Of a DNA stretch of 64,000 bases, positions 35,108-43,421 are shown one piece after another (the stretch's first letter is position 1; the number at the start of each line of letters is the position of its first letter). A program made the translations under genes and the position numbers. This DNA is from an uncultured Flavobacteriaceae bacterium (GTDB taxonomy: Bacteria > Bacteroidota > Bacteroidia > Flavobacteriales > Flavobacteriaceae), in assembly GCA_943789305.1 (NCBI GenBank), contig CALSTP010000001.1, positions 1,443,178 to 1,507,177 of the forward strand, given 5' to 3'. Below the pieces are notes generated by a model that searched no databases, had not been told where the DNA came from, and saw nothing but the letters and a program-made list of their open reading frames with translations.

Positions 35108-36133
35108 ATGCTTAAGAAAACACAATTGAAAACCATCGAAGAAAATAAATCCATAAAAGTATATAATACATTTGGTGTTGAATGTTTTAGTGAATATTTC
35201 AGTCGTGTTAATTCGGAAGAAGAGCTTCGTGAGATACTTTTGAATAAAAACTTTAAAAAGAAATTTATCATAGGTGGTGGAAGTAATTTACTGCTTACCA
35301 AAAATATATTAGGATTATGCATCCATATTAATCTTAAAGGAATCCATATCGTTGAAGAAAATGATGAACATGTTGTACTTGAAGTTCAAGCAGGGGAAAA
35401 CTGGCACGAATTTGTTGTTTGGACTATTAATCAAGGATATGGTGGCCTAGAAAATTTATCCCTAATTCCTGGAAATACTGGCACTGCCCCAATTCAAAAT
35501 ATTGGTGCTTACGGAGTTGAATTGAAAGACAGTTTTGTAAGCTGTAAGGCTATGAATGTAGAAACTGCAGAAATGCGTAAATTCAATCTTGAAGATGTAG
35601 AATTTGGTTACCGAACCTCTATTTTTAAAACTACTTTAAAAGGAAAATATGTGATTACTTCTGTTCAATTTCGGTTGACCAAAAAAAACCATAAACTCAA
35701 AACAAGTTATGGGGCAATTCGAGAGGAAATGGGAAATATAACTGTATCTCCAAAAAGCATTGCTGATGCAGTAATTTCAATTAGAGAACGTAAACTTCCT
35801 GATCCCAAAGTAATTGGGAATGGTGGAAGTTTCTTTAAAAACCCCATAATTAAAGAAAAACAATTTGAAAACTTATTGGAAAAATATCCTGAAATACCTT
35901 ACTACAGAATGAATAGTTCTGAAATCAAAATTCCAGCTGGGTGGTTAATTGAATCTCTTGGTTTCAAGGGGTATAAAAAAGGTGATGCAGGTGTTCATAA
36001 AGATCAAGCTCTCGTATTGGTTAATCACGGAAAAGCTTCGGGTCAAGAAATTTTAGCATTATCACAAGAACTTCAAAAAAAAGTAAAATACATCTTTGAT
36101 ATTCATTTAGAAATTGAAGTAAATATCTATTAA
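35108..36133 (+). CDS. murB: UDP-N-acetylenolpyruvoylglucosamine reductase
   Basis: The ATG at 35108 (MLKKTQLKTIEEN) is preferred to the TTG two codons earlier, giving 341 residues. The enzyme uses NADPH and FAD to make UDP-MurNAc. Motifs are IIGGGSNLLLT near 56, SLIPGNTGTAPIQNIGAYGVE near 118, the GYRTSIFK segment near 165, and IGNGGSFFKNP near 236 (catalytic Ser). The C-terminal AGWLIESLGFKG is as in the type I (E. coli-like) enzyme. It converges on dtd. Confidence 0.95.
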   Translation: MLKKTQLKTIEENKSIKVYNTFGVECFSEYFSRVNSEEELREILLNKNFKKKFIIGGGSNLLLTKNILGLCIHINLKGIHIVEENDEHVVLEVQAGENWHEFVVWTINQGYGGLENLSLIPGNTGTAPIQNIGAYGVELKDSFVSCKAMNVETAEMRKFNLEDVEFGYRTSIFKTTLKGKYVITSVQFRLTKKNHKLKTSYGAIREEMGNITVSPKSIADAVISIRERKLPDPKVIGNGGSFFKNPIIKEKQFENLLEKYPEIPYYRMNSSEIKIPAGWLIESLGFKGYKKGDAGVHKDQALVLVNHGKASGQEILALSQELQKKVKYIFDIHLEIEVNIY

Positions 36134-36586
36134 TTACTCTTTATTCTTTGAGTCGAGTTGTAAAGTTACCGGACCATCGTTGCACAAAGAAACTTGCATG
36201 TCTGCACCAAAAATTCCAGTTGCAATGGGCTTGTTCAAAACCTTTTCTACTTGAGATATAAAAGCTTCATATAGAGGGATTGCATGTTCATGTTTTGCTG
36301 CAAGTATATAAGAAGGTCGATTCCCTTTTTTAGTGGCTGCCATTAATGTAAACTGACTAATTAGAAGAAGCTCCCCATCAATATCAAGAAGAGATCGATT
36401 CATAATTCCATCTGAATCTGAGAAAATGCGAATTTGGGTTGTTTTTTTTATTATCCAATTAACGTCTTCTATGGTGTCTGCCATTTCAATTCCTAAAAAA
36501 ACAAGCAAACCTTGTTTAATGGATCCGACATTCTTTTGGTTCACCTCTACTTTGGCATTTTTTACTCGCTGAATTACTACACGCAT
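36134..36586 (-). CDS. dtd: D-aminoacyl-tRNA deacylase
   Basis: The 150-residue DTD protein removes D-amino acids and glycine wrongly attached to tRNA. It shows MRVVIQRVKNAKVEV at the start, the SQFTLMA active-site motif near 77, KKGNRPSY, and NDGPVTLQLDS near 135 with the cross-subunit Gly-Pro. Length is normal. It is 2 bases after rsgA, so both are in one transcript. Confidence 0.95.
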   Translation of the reverse strand: MRVVIQRVKNAKVEVNQKNVGSIKQGLLVFLGIEMADTIEDVNWIIKKTTQIRIFSDSDGIMNRSLLDIDGELLLISQFTLMAATKKGNRPSYILAAKHEHAIPLYEAFISQVEKVLNKPIATGIFGADMQVSLCNDGPVTLQLDSKNKE

Positions 36587-36588
36587 AA

Positions 36589-37518
36589 TTAATTTCTATA
36601 AGGAGTGTCTTCCTCTAAAAGTTGAAGATAACTTTTGTATCTAGAGGCCGCAATAGTTTTATTTTCGACACCTTCTTTTACGGCACATTTGGGTTCATCC
36701 ACATGAAGACAATTATTAAACTTGCAGGAGTTTTTTATTTTTAAAAATTCAGGGAAATAATTTCCTAGTTCTTCTGATTCCATATCAACAACACCAAAAC
36801 CTTTGATGCCTGGTGTATCAATAATTCTTGCATTTCCATCCAAATCAAACATTTCAGCATAGGTAGTTGTATGCTGACCTTGCTGGTGTTGTTCTGAAAT
36901 GATTTTTGTCTTTAAATTTAAATTTGGAGATATTGAGTTGATCAAAGTAGATTTACCCACACCACTATGTCCCGAAAACATTGAACATTTCCCCTCCATT
37001 AATTTTGAAATAAAGGCTACATCTTTTTTGTTAAAACTTGAAATCTGATGGCAGGTATATCCTGTTTTTTCATAAATACTTTGCATTGCCTTTATCTCGA
37101 GCTTTTCTTCTTCAGAATATTTATCCATTTTATTGAACAGCAAAATCGCTTTAATTTGGTAGGCTTCAGCAGTAATTAAAAAGCGATCAATAAAAGAAAA
37201 GAAAGTTGGAGGATTATTCAGAGTAATCAATAAAAAAGCTTGATCAATATTGGAGGCGATAATATGAGTTTGCTTTGATAAATTAACCGATTTTCTTACG
37301 ATGTAATTATCTCGAGGTTCAATTGCATTGATGATTCCCAAGGATTCTGCTTCTTTCTCTATTTCAAAATCAACTCTATCCCCCACTGCAATAGGATTAG
37401 TACTCTTTATACCTTGTATTCTAAACTTCCCTTTTATTCTGCATGAAAAAAAATCTCCACTAGTATCTTTTACAAGATACCAACTCCCTGTTGAACGATA
37501 AACAATTCCTTTATTCAA
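36589..37518 (-). CDS. rsgA: small-subunit biogenesis GTPase RsgA
   Basis: The 309-residue circularly permuted GTPase acts late in 30S assembly. An N-terminal OB fold is followed by the permuted motifs FNKMDKY (G4) near 124, GHSGVGKST (G1) near 180 and DTPGIKGF (G3) near 226, then a C-terminal zinc site (CKFNNCLHVDEPKCAV near 265). All elements are present. Cotranscribed with dtd and divergent to gpmI. Confidence 0.95.
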   Translation of the reverse strand: MNKGIVYRSTGSWYLVKDTSGDFFSCRIKGKFRIQGIKSTNPIAVGDRVDFEIEKEAESLGIINAIEPRDNYIVRKSVNLSKQTHIIASNIDQAFLLITLNNPPTFFSFIDRFLITAEAYQIKAILLFNKMDKYSEEEKLEIKAMQSIYEKTGYTCHQISSFNKKDVAFISKLMEGKCSMFSGHSGVGKSTLINSISPNLNLKTKIISEQHQQGQHTTTYAEMFDLDGNARIIDTPGIKGFGVVDMESEELGNYFPEFLKIKNSCKFNNCLHVDEPKCAVKEGVENKTIAASRYKSYLQLLEEDTPYRN

Positions 37519-37587
37519 TTATAACGTTTTAGAAAGTTTAAAGATAAGTTAGAAATCTTTATGCGGCAATTTCATTGACATATTTGC

Positions 37588-37595
37588 TATCTTTG
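37588..37595 (+). promoter_or_regulatory. -7 element of the gpmI operon promoter
   Basis: TATCTTTG matches TAnnTTTG. The gpmI ATG at 37610 is 14 bases beyond, so the track's start at 37595 overlaps the promoter and is not credible. The -33 element is weak. Confidence 0.6.
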
Positions 37596-37609
37596 TGGAA
37601 AAATTTTTC

Positions 37610-39130
37610 ATGGCTCAAAAAGCAATTTTAATGATTCTGGATGGATGGGGAAAGTCACCAAATCCCTCAGTTTCTGCTATTGATCAAGCACAAACTCCTT
37701 TTATTGATAGTTTATATAAAAATTACTCCAATAACAGTCTTCGAACCGATGGTATGCATGTTGGCCTTCCCGATGGACAAATGGGTAATAGTGAAGTCGG
37801 TCATGTAAATCTTGGTGCTGGTCGTATTGTCTATCAAGATTTGGCTAAAATTAATTTAGCAATTGAGAACAATACGCTAAAAGATGAAATCGTTTTGAAA
37901 GAAGCCATTGCATATGCAAAAACTAATGATAAAAAAATTCATCTAATGGGTTTGGTTTCTGATGGTGGAGTACATTCTCATGTAAATCACATTAATGCTT
38001 TATTGGAAATTTTTGCTGAACAAAAAATGGATAAGGTATATCTTCATGCATTTACCGATGGACGGGATGTTGATCCACAATCAGGAAAAAAGTTCATAAA
38101 AAACATCGAAGAAACTATGTCCAAAACTACTGGAAGAATAGCTTCTGTTATTGGGCGATATTATGCCATGGATAGAGATCAACGCTGGGAACGTGTTCAA
38201 AAAGCATACGATCTTATTGTTCGAGGCAAGGGTAACTTAGTAGATGACTTTGCTAGCGCAATTCAGAATTCTTATGATGAAAAAATAACCGATGAGTTCA
38301 TCGCTCCTCTAGTTGCAAAAAATAAAGAAGGAAAAGCCCTTGCTACTTTAGAGTCAGATGATGTAGTAATTTTCTTTAACTTTAGAACTGATCGAGGGCG
38401 TGAATTATCAAAGGCACTTTCACAAAAAACATTTAAAGAACAAGGAATGAATCCTTTAAGTCTACATTTTGTTACCTTGACCAATTATGATAGTTCTTTT
38501 AAAAAGGTAAATGTTATATTTGATAAAGAGAATCTTAAAGATACTTTGGGGGAAACTTTATCTGATGCTGGCAAAATTCAAATTAGAATTGCTGAAACTG
38601 AAAAATATCCACACGTTACATTCTTTTTTAACGGTGGTAGAGAGAAACCTTTTCCGGGAGAAGAACGCATTCTTTGTCCTTCACCTAAAGTGGCAACCTA
38701 TGATTTGCAACCGGAAATGAGTGCTTTTGAAATTCGCGATGCAATTATTCCTGAGATTCAAAAAGAAACTGCAGATTTTATTTGTTTGAACTTTGCAAAT
38801 CCTGATATGGTAGGCCATACTGGTGATCTTAATGCTACAATTAAAGCATGTGAAACAGTAGATAATTGTGCTCAAGAAATTATAGAAGCTGCCTTGACTC
38901 AAGATTACGCTACTTTGGTTATTGCTGATCATGGAAATTGTGAGACCATGATAAATCCAGACGGAAGTCCAAATACAGCTCATACAACCAACCCTGTTCC
39001 AATTATTTTGGTAGATAATCACAAGAAAAAAATAGCTTCTGGTGTTTTGGGAGATATAGCTCCCACAATCCTTGATTTAATGGATATTAAACAACCTGAA
39101 GCAATGACACAAAAATCATTACTCCTATGA
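37610..39130 (+). CDS. gpmI: 2,3-bisphosphoglycerate-independent phosphoglycerate mutase
   Basis: From the ATG at 37610 (MAQKAILMILDGWG) the product has 506 residues. The Mn-dependent enzyme interconverts 3- and 2-phosphoglycerate. The catalytic Ser lies in DGQMGNSEVGHVNLGAGR near 58, with AFTDGRDVDPQSG near 146, NFRTDRGREL near 258, and metal sites FANPDMVGHTG near 402 and IADHGNCE near 440. Its TGA stop overlaps the ATG of the next gene. Confidence 0.95.
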   Translation: MAQKAILMILDGWGKSPNPSVSAIDQAQTPFIDSLYKNYSNNSLRTDGMHVGLPDGQMGNSEVGHVNLGAGRIVYQDLAKINLAIENNTLKDEIVLKEAIAYAKTNDKKIHLMGLVSDGGVHSHVNHINALLEIFAEQKMDKVYLHAFTDGRDVDPQSGKKFIKNIEETMSKTTGRIASVIGRYYAMDRDQRWERVQKAYDLIVRGKGNLVDDFASAIQNSYDEKITDEFIAPLVAKNKEGKALATLESDDVVIFFNFRTDRGRELSKALSQKTFKEQGMNPLSLHFVTLTNYDSSFKKVNVIFDKENLKDTLGETLSDAGKIQIRIAETEKYPHVTFFFNGGREKPFPGEERILCPSPKVATYDLQPEMSAFEIRDAIIPEIQKETADFICLNFANPDMVGHTGDLNATIKACETVDNCAQEIIEAALTQDYATLVIADHGNCETMINPDGSPNTAHTTNPVPIILVDNHKKKIASGVLGDIAPTILDLMDIKQPEAMTQKSLLL

Positions 39131-39690
39131 AAATAGTTTTTACTTTTTTGACTTTAGCACTTTTCATCAGTTGTGGAGAGGTAAAAAAAGAACCCAAACA
39201 GAAAGTAACAGAAGTTACAATTCCAAATTCCCTTAAAAGCACTACCCTAGAAGGCGAAGAAATTCTCTTAGGAAAAATAACCTTGGATCAATTAAAATTA
39301 TTTTCGCCATGGTATCAAAGGGAGTATGATTTTTACAAAGTGAATCCATCACAAGCTAAAGAATTAAAACCCTTATTAAAAAACATTCGGATAACCTTAC
39401 TTTTAGGAACTTGGTGTGAGGATAGTCAAAGAGAAGTTGCTCCAATGTTAAAAATTTTAAAAGAATCAGGATTTACCATAGATCAAATAGAACTTATTGC
39501 AGTTTCGGAAGATAAAGATACCCCAGATGGTCTTGAAAAAAAATATGACCTCTTCAATGTTCCCACGCTAATTTTTTCTAAAAACAATAAAGAATTGAAT
39601 CGAATTGTAGAATTTCCCATTGAAACTTTAGAGCAGGATATGCTAAAAATTCTGAAAGATGAGAGCTACAAAAACGCATATGCTGAATGA
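39127..39690 (+). CDS. thioredoxin-like lipoprotein
   Basis: The 187-residue protein has a lipoprotein signal (LALFISCGE, lipid Cys at 16) and a thioredoxin-like fold with LLLGTWCEDSQRE near 94, a single-Cys version of the CxxC site, followed by VPTLIFSKNNKE with the cis-Pro. A lone Cys cannot do dithiol exchange as thioredoxin does, so a different role or partner is likely. It overlaps gpmI and map by 4 bases each, a tightly coupled operon. Confidence 0.85.
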   Translation: MKIVFTFLTLALFISCGEVKKEPKQKVTEVTIPNSLKSTTLEGEEILLGKITLDQLKLFSPWYQREYDFYKVNPSQAKELKPLLKNIRITLLLGTWCEDSQREVAPMLKILKESGFTIDQIELIAVSEDKDTPDGLEKKYDLFNVPTLIFSKNNKELNRIVEFPIETLEQDMLKILKDESYKNAYAE

Positions 39691-40511
39691 GTGCTGTTGT
39701 ACTTAAAAATAGAGAAGAAATTGAATTAATGCGAGAAAGCGCTTTGATCGTTTCTAAAACACTAGGAATGCTTGCCAGTGAAATTAAACCTGGAATAAGC
39801 AGCTTAGAATTGGATGTAAAAGCAGAAGAGTTTATCAGGGATCATGGAGCAGTTCCAGGCTTTTTAGGACTTTATGATTTCCCTAATACATTATGCATGA
39901 GCCCCAATTCTCAGGTAGTCCATGGAATTCCAAATAATGAACCTCTTCAAGAGGGAGATATTATTTCGATTGACTGTGGCTCCCTTAAAAATGGCTTTTA
40001 TGGAGATCATGCTTATACTTTTGCGGTAGGTGAAATTGATCCCAAAACAGAAAAACTTTTACGCATTACTAAGGAATCTTTGTATAAAGGAATTGCAGAA
40101 TTTAAAAATGGAAATCGTATTGGAGATCTTGCTTATGCCATTCAAAACCATGCAGAAACTGAGGGATATGGTGTTGTTAGAGAATTAATTGGACATGGAT
40201 TAGGAATAAAAATGCATGAAGGACCAGAAGTTCCTAATTATGGAAAAAGAGGGCGTGGTAAAAAATTCATAGATGGAATGGTTCTGGCTATTGAGCCTAT
40301 GATTAACAGAGGAACCCACCGAATCAAGCAACTCAATGATGGCTGGACTATTTTGACCGCTGATGGTTTACCTAGTGCACATTTTGAACATGATGTTGCT
40401 TTGATAGATGGAAAACCCGAACTGCTTTCTACCTTTCAATACATCTATAAAGCTCTGGGTATAGATAGTGATGAGGAAACACCCTTTCGAAAAGAAGCCT
40501 TGATTTTATGA
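39687..40511 (+). CDS. map: methionine aminopeptidase, type I
   Basis: The 274-residue enzyme removes the initiator Met. The binuclear metal ligands are visible: SIDCGSLKNGFYGDHAYTF (two Asp) near 95, GHGLGIKMHEGP with His near 169, and MVLAIEPMINRG with Glu near 200, plus the final HFEHDVALI with Glu near 235. A C-terminal extension of about 30 residues follows. It overlaps both neighbours by 4 bases. Confidence 0.95.
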   Translation: MSAVVLKNREEIELMRESALIVSKTLGMLASEIKPGISSLELDVKAEEFIRDHGAVPGFLGLYDFPNTLCMSPNSQVVHGIPNNEPLQEGDIISIDCGSLKNGFYGDHAYTFAVGEIDPKTEKLLRITKESLYKGIAEFKNGNRIGDLAYAIQNHAETEGYGVVRELIGHGLGIKMHEGPEVPNYGKRGRGKKFIDGMVLAIEPMINRGTHRIKQLNDGWTILTADGLPSAHFEHDVALIDGKPELLSTFQYIYKALGIDSDEETPFRKEALIL

Positions 40512-41263
40512 AATCGATAATCAACCTTCTACCCAGAACTTGGTTGATACAACTGAGTATTTTATTCCGTCCCCTTATTAGGTTATATTTTAAAGGCAAT
40601 AAGTACACTGATCCCATTGACGGTAGTAGCTACCGTAAATTTTTACCTTATGGATATCAAAAATTACGTGAAAATGCACTTTGCCCAGGTACCTTATCGC
40701 TTGAGCGGCATCGACTTTTATGGTTGTATCTAAAACGTAAAACTTCCTTTTTAAAGGATTCTATCCGTGTTTTACATGTCGCTCCTGAACAGGTCTTTTA
40801 CAAAAAATTCAAATCCTTCTCGCATTGGGATTACACAACAACTGATCTTGATTCACCTTTGGCGGAAGTAAAGGCTGATCTTTGTAATCTTCCGTTTGAA
40901 TCAAATACTTATGACTTAATATTATGCAATCATGTATTGGAACATATTCCTAATGATAAGCTGGCAATGAAAGAAATATACAGGGTTTTAAAACAAGGAG
41001 GAACTGCTATTCTTCAAGTTCCTTTGGATGAAAACAGAAAAAAAACTTTTGAAGATAACAGTGTAGTAGATTCCAAAGAAAGAGCAAAGATTTTTGGACA
41101 ATATGATCATGTTAGAGTTTATGGAAAGGATTATTATGATCGATTAAAATCTATAGGCTTTAAAGCAACTGCTGTTGATTTTATTAATACACTTCCACAA
41201 AACGAGCAAGAAAAATTTGGATTACCCAAAAATGAACAGATTCCAGTAGTCAAAAAGAATTAA
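40508..41263 (+). CDS. class I SAM-dependent methyltransferase
   Basis: The 251-residue protein has a Rossmann methyltransferase domain: VLHVAPEQVFYKKF near 91 replaces the usual DxGxGxG loop, then ADLCNLPFESNTYDLILCNHVLEHIPND near 123 and YRVLKQGGTAILQVPLDE near 158. Such enzymes with HVAPE loops are frequent in Bacteroidota; the substrate is unknown. It overlaps map by 4 bases and ends the gpmI operon. Confidence 0.85.
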   Translation: MKSIINLLPRTWLIQLSILFRPLIRLYFKGNKYTDPIDGSSYRKFLPYGYQKLRENALCPGTLSLERHRLLWLYLKRKTSFLKDSIRVLHVAPEQVFYKKFKSFSHWDYTTTDLDSPLAEVKADLCNLPFESNTYDLILCNHVLEHIPNDKLAMKEIYRVLKQGGTAILQVPLDENRKKTFEDNSVVDSKERAKIFGQYDHVRVYGKDYYDRLKSIGFKATAVDFINTLPQNEQEKFGLPKNEQIPVVKKN

Positions 41264-41264
41264 G

Positions 41265-42254
41265 TTATTTATTCCATCCTTTAGAAAAATATTCCTTTAT
41301 AGAATCTTGACTTGCAGTAATCCAATAGGCTTCTATATTGGGTAAAGACTCTATCATCTCCATACTTTTATCCAGGGGCATTACCATCAAAGCAGTGGCA
41401 TACGCATCTGCAGTCATACAATCTGATGCAATTACTGATGTACTCAGAACTTCTGATTTAACTGCAGTTCCCTTTAGAGGATTTATTGAATGAACATAGC
41501 GTTTACCTGTAATTTCATCTATCTTGAATTTGCGGTAATTCCCTGACGTTGCAATTGCTTGATCTTTCAAAGTTAATGTTTGAATCAATTTTCGATCTTT
41601 AATTTGATTTGGGTCATCTATTGCAATTCTCCAAGGATTTAAAGATATAGGGTTCTCTCCTCGAGCAACAATTTCACCACCAATTTCTATTAAAAAGTTA
41701 GTTGCTCCGTAAAGTTCAAGATATTTAGCCAAAAGATCAACTGAATAACCTTTTGCTAATGCGTTAAAATCAAGATAAATTGCAGTGTGCATTTTTTGAA
41801 TGGTACCCTCTGAAGTTAATTTAATTTTATCCCATCCCGTAATACTATTCAAAAAAACTCTCTTTTGATCGGTAAGTATTTGTGGTTTATTATCGGGGCC
41901 AAAACCGTATGCATTTACCCAAGAACCTACTGTAGGATCGAAATAACCATCAGTACTTTTCCACACTTCAGTAGTTTTTTCAAAAACTCTCTTAAAATGA
42001 ACATCTACAGTTAACAAAGAATCCCCTTGATTTATTTTAGTGATGTCTGAATTAGGAAGATATGTAGACATGGAAGAATTAATAACTGTAAATAAAGAAT
42101 CTATACCCCTTTGGATTTGATCGAAACTTGTGTTGATTTGACCATACTGAACCGAGTATGCTGTACCCAAAGCAAAACCTTGATGCTTTATTATTTGTTT
42201 ATTGTCCTTACAACCAACAACAAAAAGAAAAATTAAAAAAATAAAATTACGCAT
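41265..42254 (-). CDS. apbE: FAD:protein FMN transferase
   Basis: The 329-residue lipoprotein (lipobox VVGC, lipid Cys at 15) transfers FMN from FAD to Thr residues of exported or membrane proteins. It shows the ApbE pattern: FALGTAYSVQYG near 27, STYLPNSDITKINQG near 60, DFNALAKGYSVDLLA near 172, IEIGGEIVARG near 197 and VLSTSVIASDCMTADAYATALMV near 280. NqrB and NqrC, which need covalent FMN, are encoded just upstream on the same strand, so they are its likely clients. It overlaps the preceding gene by 8 bases. Confidence 0.95.
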   Translation of the reverse strand: MRNFIFLIFLFVVGCKDNKQIIKHQGFALGTAYSVQYGQINTSFDQIQRGIDSLFTVINSSMSTYLPNSDITKINQGDSLLTVDVHFKRVFEKTTEVWKSTDGYFDPTVGSWVNAYGFGPDNKPQILTDQKRVFLNSITGWDKIKLTSEGTIQKMHTAIYLDFNALAKGYSVDLLAKYLELYGATNFLIEIGGEIVARGENPISLNPWRIAIDDPNQIKDRKLIQTLTLKDQAIATSGNYRKFKIDEITGKRYVHSINPLKGTAVKSEVLSTSVIASDCMTADAYATALMVMPLDKSMEMIESLPNIEAYWITASQDSIKEYFSKGWNK

Positions 42255-42615
42255 GAGGTTCTATTTTTTGAAGTCCTTGAAAATTGATTGCATATGAATC
42301 TTTTTTGTTTAAGGGCAATTCATAATTTTCTGCGTTTGCCAATCCTACTCCTGCATAGTATGTAGTGGCCTCAAATTTCTCAGCATGAGAACGAACTGTT
42401 TCCATAAAGACTTTGTCATAGTCCATAGGATTTTTGGGATATGAAACTGAGCGCACAATTACGAAGTATAATTTTTTATCCTTAAGGCAAACAAATTGAG
42501 GATCATTCTTTAGTTCTGAATTAACTGTCATAAATTCAAAACCCTCTTCTTCCATTCTTTTCCCTACCACTTCCATGGCTAGGTTATGTAATTCTTGTTT
42601 TTTTAATATTTTCAT
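42247..42615 (-). CDS. small NqrF-associated protein
   Basis: The ATG at 42615 (MKILKKQELHNLAME) gives 122 residues; the track's TTG start adds three. No signal peptide or membrane segment is visible. The sequence (KKLYFVIVRSVSYPKNP, YYAGVGLANAEN) matches a protein family that in Flavobacteriia is encoded between nqrF and apbE and is often annotated, without good reason, as NQR subunit F. It lacks any ferredoxin, FAD or NADH motif. The 8-base overlap with apbE suggests a linked role, perhaps in NQR maturation; this is inference. Confidence 0.7.
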   Translation of the reverse strand: MKILKKQELHNLAMEVVGKRMEEEGFEFMTVNSELKNDPQFVCLKDKKLYFVIVRSVSYPKNPMDYDKVFMETVRSHAEKFEATTYYAGVGLANAENYELPLNKKDSYAINFQGLQKIEPHA

Positions 42616-42700
42616 ATTTAACAAAAATAATTATATATTTTAAGAGTAAAAACAACCTTTGAAAAGTTTTTATTTTACTAACCCATCCAAATTTTATGTC

Positions 42701-43382
42701 ATGAAAAAATTAATCCTTTTACCCTTATTATTTCTAGGAATTTACTCTTGTACCCATAGAACATCCTTCGAAATTAAAACTAAAACTATTGATGGTTACA
42801 CCTTTGAATATGTTACCGACGATCCAACCGAAACTAGAATTTACACTTTAGATAATGGTTTAAAAGTGTATTTGAGTAGGTATGAATAGTATAGTTTTCC
42901 AAGAAATTAGAGAAGCACAAGCTTTAGCATACTCCGTTTACTCTGATTATTTTCAAGCAAATCAAACTGAAAAATCTGACTATATATTTTCCTATGTAGG
43001 TATTCAATCCGATAAACAAAAGGAAGCTTTGTCTTCTATGTTTGGATTGATTAATAACTTACCAGAATCTGAAAATACTTTTGAAATTGCAAAAAAAGCA
43101 GTTCTTAATAAAATTGAAAGTGAACGAATTACCAAATCTGCAATAATCGAGCAGTATTTAAGTGCAGAAAAAAAGGGATTAACCTATGATATCAAGGAAT
43201 CTATTTATGATGAAGTAAAAAACATGGATTTTAAAACTCTTAAAGATTTCCATTCTACTTATATTAAAGATAAGCCACATGACATTCTAGTGATTGGAAA
43301 CAGAGAAAACATCGATTTCGAAAATTTGGCTCAATATGGTTCTGTAAAAGAATTAGATTTGGAAAGTATCTTTGGCTACTAG
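42701..43382 (+). pseudogene. M16 metallopeptidase remnant with internal deletion
   Basis: The start codes a lipoprotein signal (LLFLGIYSC) and the first M16 strand, ending TLDNGLKVYLS. It then jumps, out of frame, to MNSIVFQEIREAQALAYS, which belongs near the end of a roughly 950-residue M16 protease. The C-terminal 165 codons follow intact to a stop. About 700 codons, including the HxxEH zinc site, are gone. The junction lies at about 42880-42885. Track ORFs 42659 and 42882 are the two pieces. It sits on the opposite strand between the nqr operon and its partner apbE. Confidence 0.88.
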
Positions 43383-43384
43383 CT

Positions 43385-43416
43385 AAAAAAGGTGGTTCTT
43401 AAGAACCACCTTTTTT
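43385..43416. terminator. perfect palindromic bidirectional terminator
   Basis: A 32-base perfect palindrome, six A, GGTGGTTCTTAAGAACCACC, six T, can terminate both strands. It ends the nqr operon (nqrF stops at 43422) and the M16 remnant. It also means the two genes beyond, apbE and its partner, are probably not in the main nqr transcript. Confidence 0.92.
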
Positions 43417-43421
43417 AAATA

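Noticed and set aside
5852-43382. General sequencing or assembly error as the cause of all broken genes
   Set aside because: Over 45 kb of other genes, including several above 1.5 kb, have no lesion. It remains possible for single sites such as the six-A run at 9595.
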